The notes under the pieces were generated by a model, which made no database searches, was not told the DNA's origin, and was given only the letters and a program-made list of their open reading frames with translations. This document shows, piece after piece, positions 47,104 to 56,500 of a stretch of DNA of 64,000 bases (position 1 is its first letter; each line of letters starts with the position of its first letter). The stretch lies in contig NZ_CP007203.1 in assembly GCF_000340565.2 (NCBI RefSeq), positions 1,355,048-1,419,047 on the forward strand, read 5' to 3'. The position numbers were made by a program, and so were the translations under genes. Origin of the DNA: Nodularia spumigena CCY9414 (GTDB taxonomy: Bacteria > Cyanobacteriota > Cyanobacteriia > Cyanobacteriales > Nostocaceae).

Positions 47104-50100
47104 TCAATGGCTTGATTCGTCAAATAAGTTTTGGGACAACTCTAGTTGTTGCTGTATTATGGCGCTGATTTGATGTAGTGATTCTTGTCGGAATTCTAGT
47201 AATATAGAGTGGGTTTCGGTCATCCGGGAAGCGTTCTGGAACAGCTTTTGATAGTGAGAACTACGTAAATTAGGTAGCTGGTTTTTGCTAACAAAGCTAT
47301 CAGTTATGTAATCATTAGGTAATAAGCTTTGGCAATTTTCTTCTTCTGTGATGAAAACAGGTTCATCTGATGATTCGTCTTCAAGTAAAATACTGCGATC
47401 GCCTGCGGGTGTGCGTGGAGGTAAATCTTGCAGCAAGACCGTAGAAGCTTTATTACTAAAATCCTCAGCGATTAAGTTAATCATAATACCTTTTGGCTCA
47501 GTTACCATTAAATTTTTATTCTCAGAATATGTGGGTTGTGCAAATTCACTAAATTGCAATAGTTCATACTGCCGAACAGAAGAATTAACTGATGAGGTGG
47601 AAAATTCTGCTTTGAATTTTTCCCGGTTATTCTCCCTCAGAAATATGTCATCAGTTTGATGACTATCGAAGGTGATACTTTCCATTGCTAATTGATTTTG
47701 ATTAAAGCTTGTCGGTAAGAGAGAATACAGTGGCGACAAATCCATCTCAACTCGATGACTCAACAGCTTTGCTAATACTCTGATAATAGAAATATGATCA
47801 TCTATCCCTCTTCTATTCAGAGAAACTGTGAAGTGTTCTTTGTCGTGGAGTGTTTTACTAATCCATCGTGAACAGTTACCACCAACTCCTACTTCAATAA
47901 AGATTTTAGCACCATCATCGTAGACACGGTTAACTAGCCGAGGAAAATCAAGCTCTTGACATAGAGTTTGGGCAATATTGTTACCAATAGAATTACTATC
48001 AAGAGGAATGGGTTTGTATTCTGCGGCGGAATAAAAAACAGTGTTTTTGACGTTTTCAACAGGCAAAGTGTTGATTTTGGCGATTTCCTCATACTCAGAG
48101 CGCATTGGCTCACAATGAATTACGTGCTTGAGAGGAGTAGGAAAAGCAACACATTTAAGGTCTTCAATAACTCTCTGACAGGCTTGTAGTTCCCCAGAAA
48201 TGATAACTTCTTCTGGTGTATTTATCAGAGATAAATACACGCGCTTTTCTGATTTTATGGCTTCTCTAACCCGATAAACTGGGCATAAAATAACATAGTT
48301 ATGCCAAATATCTTCGTCTGGAATATTATCCTTTTGAGGCAATTTCCAATACTCACGCACGGCATCTTTGGGGCCAGCCAGCCTGGTTTTAAACAAAGAT
48401 GATGAAGTCAATTTTTGACTACCTTGGTTAAAGTTAGTCCAGACACCCTGAGCAAACATCATGCTAATTTCGCCCAGACTATATCCAAATGCACTTTGGG
48501 GCTTAATTTGAAAATAATCTTGGAGAATTGCAGTCATGAATCCGGTAAAGCATACTTCAAATTCCAGTAATGTTACGGGATCATCCATCCATTTTTGTTC
48601 AATGGTTTCCAATTGCCTTTTGGAGATTTTCTTCAAGCTTCTGGGATAAAACAATTTCTCTACACTAGCAGCCCGCTTGTAAATTCCTCTATTTACCAAG
48701 TCATCATAAATTTGGGGAAATAAGCGGAAGAGATACCGGGCGATACCAACATAAGCATTGAAAGAACCAGAGTAAACAAAAGCGATATCATTGTCTTTGC
48801 CTAGTGGTTTGGCTGTGAAATAGCTGCCTACAGGAGTTTGCCAGTCTTTACCTGTTTCAAAGGCAATATTAACTCCTTGGAAAGAGCGCTGAATTTCCCG
48901 CATCAATTCATCTTGATTGCGTCCGAGAATAGATAGTGTGTAAGTTGGTTTTTGATGCTTTTGAAAAGCTCTAAAAGTTTCGCCAGCAGCTGCTTTAAGA
49001 GAGGAGCAATCAGTGATAGTTTGTTGTAGAGTATGGATCTGCTCTAATAAACTGGCTTGATCATCAGCTGCGATCGCAAACAAATAATCAGGAATTTGCT
49101 CTAAATAGCTGTTACTATGCGTTTGCTGACCGACTGCCTCTGATAAAATTAAATGTGCATAACTCCCATCTCCCTCCATACCGTTAACAGCAGCTATTCT
49201 TGTATCGGAAAACCAGGGTTTGGATTCCGCCGCCACATAAAAGGGGCTACCTTGCCAAATCTCTGGCATTTTGGGACTAGACCACTGGGGAACTACGGGA
49301 ATATAGCGGCGATATAAACAAAGTGCTGTTTTAAGTATACTAACCAGCCCCGATACCGCATAGGTATGACCAATATTAGCTTTAGCACTACCCAGCGCAC
49401 AACTAAGATTTGCGTCAGAAGTCCGATAAGCTTGCAGCAAACCCCGAATTTCTGACTCATCTTGTGATGGAATACCACTACCAATAACTTCTAAATAGCC
49501 AATGTCTGTGGGTTTAATATCTGCTAACTGAAAAGCCTGTTGACAAGCTTGGGTGATGGTTTCTGCATCTATGACAGTAGGAATTGAGTTAATTTGAGAT
49601 TTGGCATTTTCTAGAAGACTGAGCGCGTCAATTACTGCATATATGCGGCTATGATCTTGTTTTGCGGTTTCGTGGAGCTTTAAGACAATGGCGGCTGCAC
49701 CTTCACCTACTATCCAGCCATTAACATTTTCGTCGTAGCTGAGAGTATTTACGCCTGTATTAATTGCGGTTGTTTGATGGCGGAGTAAAACACTCGCACT
49801 ATCTCCCGATTTCTCCACCGCACCGACTAAAACAGCATCTACTTCTTTTTTAGTGAGTAGTTTTTGTGCCATTTTTAAGGCTTTAAAAACAGAGCTTTGT
49901 TCAGCAGTTAATATTAATGCTGCTCCAGTAAAATTCCAGTTTTGAGAAACATCATTAGCCAGGGTATTCTCGATTTCTGGATGTTCAAGCTCTGTAGCCC
50001 TAACGATTACTACTGCAACTTTTGACCCTGGATAAATACCCGCATCTTTTAAAGCATTATCAGCTACCTGAAGCATTAAAAGTTTTTGAGGATTAAATTT

Positions 50101-50361
50101 ATCCCCTGATTCTGCGGGAATTTGCCAATCTTGAATGTATGCTCCTAATGGTGCTTTTCCATTGTCAAAACCATATTTTCTCAGTTGTTCTTCTGGCTTT
50201 TCTATTCGTTGCCATCGTTGGTCAGGCAGGGGAATAAAATGTTGCCTTCCTTCATAAATGCTCTGTTCAAAAGTATCTAATCCTTGGCAGCCACCACCTA
50301 AATAGCAGTCCATCCCGACAATTGCTATTTTAGGTATTTGATTTTCTGTTAATTCTTCCAT
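47104..50361 (-). CDS. KS-like (chain-length-factor type) and acyltransferase protein
   Basis: 1085 residues. About 8-440 are a ketosynthase fold (IAIVGMDCYLGGGCQGLDTF, SAKANIGHTYAVSGL), but the active-site Cys is replaced: the segment aligned with AACASSL reads TAEQSSV. The usual EAHGTG His is also lost (EVIGSG). This half should act as a chain-length factor or decarboxylase. About 550-870 are an acyltransferase (GYSLGE, S628). The rest is disordered and ends in a helix with SHYQKLFQNASRM, LEFRQESLHQIS, similar to helices in the large PKS. It matches HglC/PfaC-like subunits in design. Likely pairs with the 2330-residue protein. Confidence 0.8.
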   Translation of the reverse strand: MEELTENQIPKIAIVGMDCYLGGGCQGLDTFEQSIYEGRQHFIPLPDQRWQRIEKPEEQLRKYGFDNGKAPLGAYIQDWQIPAESGDKFNPQKLLMLQVADNALKDAGIYPGSKVAVVIVRATELEHPEIENTLANDVSQNWNFTGAALILTAEQSSVFKALKMAQKLLTKKEVDAVLVGAVEKSGDSASVLLRHQTTAINTGVNTLSYDENVNGWIVGEGAAAIVLKLHETAKQDHSRIYAVIDALSLLENAKSQINSIPTVIDAETITQACQQAFQLADIKPTDIGYLEVIGSGIPSQDESEIRGLLQAYRTSDANLSCALGSAKANIGHTYAVSGLVSILKTALCLYRRYIPVVPQWSSPKMPEIWQGSPFYVAAESKPWFSDTRIAAVNGMEGDGSYAHLILSEAVGQQTHSNSYLEQIPDYLFAIAADDQASLLEQIHTLQQTITDCSSLKAAAGETFRAFQKHQKPTYTLSILGRNQDELMREIQRSFQGVNIAFETGKDWQTPVGSYFTAKPLGKDNDIAFVYSGSFNAYVGIARYLFRLFPQIYDDLVNRGIYKRAASVEKLFYPRSLKKISKRQLETIEQKWMDDPVTLLEFEVCFTGFMTAILQDYFQIKPQSAFGYSLGEISMMFAQGVWTNFNQGSQKLTSSSLFKTRLAGPKDAVREYWKLPQKDNIPDEDIWHNYVILCPVYRVREAIKSEKRVYLSLINTPEEVIISGELQACQRVIEDLKCVAFPTPLKHVIHCEPMRSEYEEIAKINTLPVENVKNTVFYSAAEYKPIPLDSNSIGNNIAQTLCQELDFPRLVNRVYDDGAKIFIEVGVGGNCSRWISKTLHDKEHFTVSLNRRGIDDHISIIRVLAKLLSHRVEMDLSPLYSLLPTSFNQNQLAMESITFDSHQTDDIFLRENNREKFKAEFSTSSVNSSVRQYELLQFSEFAQPTYSENKNLMVTEPKGIMINLIAEDFSNKASTVLLQDLPPRTPAGDRSILLEDESSDEPVFITEEENCQSLLPNDYITDSFVSKNQLPNLRSSHYQKLFQNASRMTETHSILLEFRQESLHQISAIIQQQLELSQNLFDESSH

Positions 50362-50432
50362 TACCCTATCCCTAAAATTCTAGTGTAAAACGGCATTTAT
50401 AAATGTGTTTTAATCTGATTATTTGATGAATC

Positions 50433-50474
50433 AATGCGCCGAATTTATTCCTTTTGTTGTTATTTCGGCGCATT
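50433..50474 (-). promoter_or_regulatory. Hairpin in the PKS intergenic gap
   Basis: AATGCGCCGAA (50433-50443) pairs perfectly over 11 bases with TTCGGCGCATT (50464-50474), around a 20-base loop. It sits in the 171-base gap between the first two PKS genes. There is no T run, so it is less a full terminator than an RNA-stability or attenuation element that could set the ratio of the two subunits. Confidence 0.5.
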
Positions 50475-50532
50475 GTCGGCTGTGTGTTGAGTCCGAAGTT
50501 TTCTGAGAGAATTAGGCTTAAATATTTCCTAA

Positions 50533-53500
50533 TTATTGGGGTAAAACAATGCCTCTAGCGTCCATCATTCGGGTATATATTTTCCCTTGGGCATCGTGTG
50601 TTATGACATTAGTAACTATTGCTGAGTTGGTCTTTGATTGAACTTCGCAAGAAATGTACAATTTTTCACCAAATGGGAGTTCTGCGAACTGCTCAAAGTT
50701 ATGTATTTCTGAAGGTAAACAACCTACTTGGTGATAATATTGAGACCAAATCCACAGGGCATGAATCTGAACATCAACAATATAAGGGTTGAATGTTTGG
50801 ACTAGAAACTGTCCTTGTTTTGTTTCTTCTACTTTCGGCACTAGGCAATCTATTGTTATTGTCTCAGGGCTAATATTTAAAACACTTTCTACGCCCTGGA
50901 AAGCCGAACCATGAAATAAACTTGATGCTCCGTTTTGATAGAATGATGTGCTGATATCGGGGTTGGTTCGCTCCTGGTTAAATAACTCATAAGTGGGAGC
51001 TACTGGAATTTGCCGCCGTAATTTGATATTGGCACTGAAATTATAACGGATTTTACCGGAATGATTACTCCATACTTTAGCCTGAAATGCGATTTCATTG
51101 TCATCAGATTTAGAAGTTTCTACTAAATCTAAAGTGTATTCATTTGCTTGTTGACCATCAAAGATAATTCCCTTCAAAACTTTGAAGTTTTGGCAACTAA
51201 AGAATTTATATCCGGGATAGAGTTGTTCACAGGTATTAGCAATCCAGGAAAAGGCGCAAGTGGCGGGAAGAACTGGTTTGCCGGCAATTACGTGGTCATG
51301 TAAAAATGGGTTTGCTGCTAATGTTAATTGCCTCTGGATACGAAAGCTTTTTAACTCTGGGTTTAATGCGCCTGGGGTGTAGACAAGGGGACTACCAATT
51401 ACGACTTGTGTAGTTGGGTGATTTTTTTGTTCCAGTTCGGAAACTAATATCTGCGCCCCAGTTTTCAGGGGAATTACTTCGATATTTCGTTCAGCAAAGG
51501 CTTTTTTTAGTTCTGGAGATACCATCCCACTATCCCAAGGACCCCAATTAATTGCGACCACGTGACAATTAGGATGATTGCGTTTGAACAGATGGGCTGA
51601 TTTGTTGAGAATTTCATTAGCGATCGCATAATCAGATTGTCCCACATTGCCATAAAAGCCCACCACCGAGGAAAACAAAACTAAATATTGCAGTTGGCTA
51701 GCTGGTATACACCGCAGCAGGTTTTCTAAACCTTTAACTTTAGCAGAGTATACTGTTTCAAAATCTTGGAGTGTTTTCTTCTCAATTCGCTTATCAGCGA
51801 GATTACCGGCTGCATGAATAATACCTGTGACTGCACCCAAACGCTCAACTGCATTAGCAACTTCCAGAGAAAGGGCGATCGCATCAGTAACATCCACACT
51901 CAAATATTCTGCTTGTCCACCCGCCTTTTCAATGGCTTCTAAGGTAGCGGCTATTTCCCTTCTGGATGCAATAGTTTTAAATTTCTTCTGCACCATTGCA
52001 GGTGTAGGTTTATCCCCTTTAGCGACGAAATCCTCCATAATCCGCTTTTTCAATTCCGCTTCGCCAACGTAGCCTTCCGCCCATACAGGTTCCGGTTCAG
52101 CAGCAGAACGACCCAAGAGAATAAATTTGCATTGATAACGCTGTGCTAGTTCAATCACACATTTAGCCGTTATCCCCTTTGCACCACCACTGACAAGAAA
52201 TACTTGGGATTGGGGATTGGGGATTGGGGAATCAAAAATATCATTTGATTCTGGTTCGCAGATTAACGTTGTGCGTCCTTGTGAACTATATCCCACTTCC
52301 ACAACCAATCGATTATAGTCGTGAAGTTCAGCGAGGATATGCTCTACCGCAGTTTGAGCATCTAAATCAGGACTGATATCTAAGGCTCGGCAAAATACAG
52401 GTTCCCATTCCTGGTTGACAGTTTTGGTCAATCCGAACAATCCACTACTAATCGCGCCAAAGTTAGTTTTTTGTCCTAGTCCGAATTCGCCATCCAGACG
52501 AGCCACAGTGAAGAAACAACTGCGTCCTGACTCGGCTGCTTGATTCAACGATTCTTTGAGGTATTTAGCGGTGAGAAAGACGTGACGCAGGAGAGATTTT
52601 TCTGTTTCTAGATAGCAGACATGGTTACTGGTATTTTGCAGACTTGAAGGATTGAGATGAATAAATGCGGCGATTTTACCATATTCAGAGGCGATCGCAT
52701 TTAACTGTTGTTGCAAATGCTCCTCGCTCAAATCTGTCAGCACCACCCGATTAATACTGTCAGGTAAAGGCGATTGTTTACCAATCAGGCTTTCGGGAAA
52801 ACTTAAAACAACGGTTTTCCAGCCACGCTGGCTTAAAGCCTCAGCTAATTTCGTAGTAGTGACAGAACCATCATCGGTGAGCAAAGCAATATGCTGTGCA
52901 GGTAAGGTGAAATCTAAAACATCAGGTTCTGGAAGAAATTTGAGTTTGGCGGGACTGCGGCGAATTAGCGAGTGGCTCTGAGAAGAGGAACTATTCCCTA
53001 CTCTTTCCCCCCTGCTCCCTGCTCCCTGCTCCCCTGCTTCTTCCCCCTGCTCCCCTGCTTTTTTTACCGTCTGTTCTATGTAATCAACTATTTCTTGGAG
53101 GGTACGCAGTGGAGCCACTTCTTCAGGATTTGGCTGGGGTAAATCGGGGTATAGCTCTAATAATGCTCCCAGAATTTCGACACGTTTGATGGAATCAATC
53201 CCCAAATCTGCTTCAATGTCCATCGACATCTCTAACATTTCGCTGGGATAGCCTGTTTTATCACTCACGATGGTGAGCAGTATTTCGCTGAGATTGTCTG
53301 GAATTGCAGAGGGTAAAACAGTTGGGGAGGCTGAAGGAGATATTGCTGTCTCTTCTTCTGGATGTTCTGCTTCTAATACCTCCTTGATGGTTGCAGGCGC
53401 TCCTGAGTTTTCTGGTGCTAAAGTTTTGATATACTCAGCTATCTCAGCGAGGGTGCGTAGCTGTGCTAGTTCCTCTGGATTTGGCTGGGGTAAATCGGGG

Positions 53501-56500
53501 TATATTTCTAATAATGCTCCTAAAATCTCGACACGTTTGATAGAATCAATCCCCAAATCTGCTTCAATGTCCATCGACATCTCTAACATTTCGCTGGGGT
53601 AGCCTGTCTTATCACTGACGATGGTGAGCAGGGTTTGGCTGAGGGTAGCTGCATCAATTTCTACTGGCTCTACTGGTGGTGCAGCTACTATGGTTGGAGT
53701 TGCAGTTTGATTCTCCTGGGGCGCAGTGATATCTAAAATTGGTATTGGTTGATGATGTGCGCCGTTACCATTACCGTTACCATTTGTTGAAACTGGCTCA
53801 GATTCAGTAGCAACTGCATCGGCTGTGGCTACTGCAACAGGCTGATATTCTGGGTATACAGGAATAGTAGAACTATCTTCATATTTGAATGACGGAATCA
53901 AACTGTTTTGAGTGGTATCATCAGAGGTCGGCAGTTGATTTTGCTGAACTAATTGGAAAAAGTTATTAGTATATTCTTGCTGATAGTTCAGATACTGCTC
54001 ATGAATGCGGAGGCTGTCAGCTTGATGCTCATGAAACCGCATGATGCTGCGCTCTGAACTGGAGATAGCAAGTTGCTGGCTTTGCGGTTGTTGCTTAATG
54101 AATTTACCATTTCCCCACAAGATATGCTGTTGTTGCATCAGCCCGAAGAAGGTTTTGGTATATTCTGTTTGATGCTTCAAAGACTGTTCATGAACCTGCA
54201 AAATCTGGCGTTGATGGCGATTGAATTCGATTAGGGTGTACTCTAAGTTATCTATCGCTGTTTGGTAATTAACAGATGCTTCGGGATTGCTTGGTGTAGA
54301 CTTGGTATACCGTTCGTCTAATTGCCTGTTTTTCATAGATTTAGCCCCACCATTGACTGCTACCTTTTCTGTAGGTAATTTAGTCCCACCATTGACTGCT
54401 ACCTTTTCTGTAGGTATGGCTTCGCCACCCAAAGTCTCAGAAGTGAAAACGTCTGGTGTTGCTGATTTCTTAGGGTTGCTAACGGGCAATTTTGCTTGAT
54501 GTCCATTTTGTAGAGCGTTTTCAAACAATTGCTTCGTCTTGTCCGAAACATAATTGGTGCTATTTAAGCGAACATTCAAGACTTTAGTTTGAGGATCTGC
54601 TGGAATTGGACGGGACTGTTGGTAGGGGTCTAGGTTGAAAAGAGGTAAACCAGCGACACGCAATTGTACAACAGCTTCTCGTAGAGTGCGATCGCTATCT
54701 TTTTGAGGATTAGTATTTAATGCTACAGCTATATGAGAGCGATGGCTACGCCCGCCGGAGGCATCGCCAAGAATCTCCTTAACTAAATTAGTCAGAGTAT
54801 TTCGCGGCCCAAATTCCACAAAGCAATAACCGCCTTCAGCATAAATGTTTTCAATTTCCTCTTGAAACAACACCTGACTTCCCAGATGTTCTTTAAGAAT
54901 ATTCTGAATAACTCTTGCCTGATTGGGGTAGGGAGTCCCTGTAAAATTGGTGTAAACCGGGATTTGTGGCTGTTCCAGACTCACCCTTTCAATAGCGTTA
55001 GCAAAAGGTTTCAGAGCATAAGCCACTAGGGATGTATGAAAAGCTGCGGAAACTTTCAGCAATACCGTATGGAACCCTTTCGCCGTCAGCAGTTTTTCAA
55101 CTTTGGCAATTTCCGCCTTTGTCCCCGCCAGCACCATTTGTTGAGGGGAATTCAAATTAGCAATATTCACCAGAGGGAAATCTTCAATCAGTTTTTTAAC
55201 CAGACTCACATCCCCTTTCACCGCCAACATGGTTCCATTATCCACCTGAGAATCTTGAGGTGTAGCCATAGCTTGACCCCTAGCTTTCACCAAGAAGCAA
55301 TAATCCTCCTCACTCAAAACCCCCGCAGCCCATAAAGCGGTAAGCTCTCCGAAACTATGTCCGGCGACCATATCTGCTTTAAAGCCCGCTTGTTGTAGAA
55401 TCTTGTACAAACCCACGCTAAAAGCCCCAATGGCTGGCTGTGCGTATTCTGTCAGTTGCAAAGCTGACATCTGGGCTGCTTTTTGCTCCTCATTAAATAC
55501 AGGCTTCGGAAATACAACCTCGGAAACAGGCTGTAAACCGTCTTGGCATAAAAGCCTGTCCATCTCAGCATAAGTCTGTCTGAGGCAAGGAAAGTTAATT
55601 ACCAGTTCCCGACCCATTTCTAAGTATTGTGAGCCTTGACCGGAAAACAGAGCCACAACCTTCTGTTCTGTGCTGATGCCAGTTTTACGGTAGTAAATTC
55701 CTTGGGGATGCTCCCAAGATTCTGCTTCTAGCTTGTTTTTCAGCAAATCAATGGTTTTTTGCCACAATTCCCCAGCTTGAGTCAGAGAATTAGCCACAAA
55801 CCCCACTCTGGCATCTGTAATTGGTATTTCTAAAGCGTTACTAGCCGCAATTAATTCTGCATAATGCCTTTCTCTGGCATCAGATTGTAGTTGCTGTTGG
55901 ATTTCTTCACAACGTGATAACAACTCTGCGGGTGTTTTAGCTGATATCAATATCGACTGAAAACTATTATGTATGCGATAAGGCTGGTTGTGTTCGTGTT
56001 TGTATTCTTCCAAAACCACATGATAGTTAGTCCCCCCAAAGCCAAAAGCACTGACCCCAGCCCGTCTGGGTTCGTCATCGGTAGCAATCCAAGGTCTGGT
56101 TTGGGTATTTAAATAAAACGGAGAACTTTCAATATTCAGTTTAGGGTGGGGTTGAGTAATGTTAATGGTGGGTGGTAATACTTTATGATGCAGAGCCAAG
56201 GCAGTTTTAATTAAACTCGCCGCACCCGCAGCCGCTTTTGTATGTCCAATCTGTGATTTTACACTTCCTAGAGCAATATGTTGTTGCTTGGGATTGTTTT
56301 CGCCAAAAACTGCTTTGATGGAAGAAAATTCAGTGGGATCTCCTGCTAGAGTGCCAGTACCGTGTGCTTCAATTAAACCCACACTTGCAGGCGAACATTC
56401 TGCATCTTCATAAGCACGATTTAAAGCTTTGATTTGACCTTCTGAACGAGGTGCATAGATGCTTTTATAGCGACCATCGCTGGAACTGCCAATACCTTTG

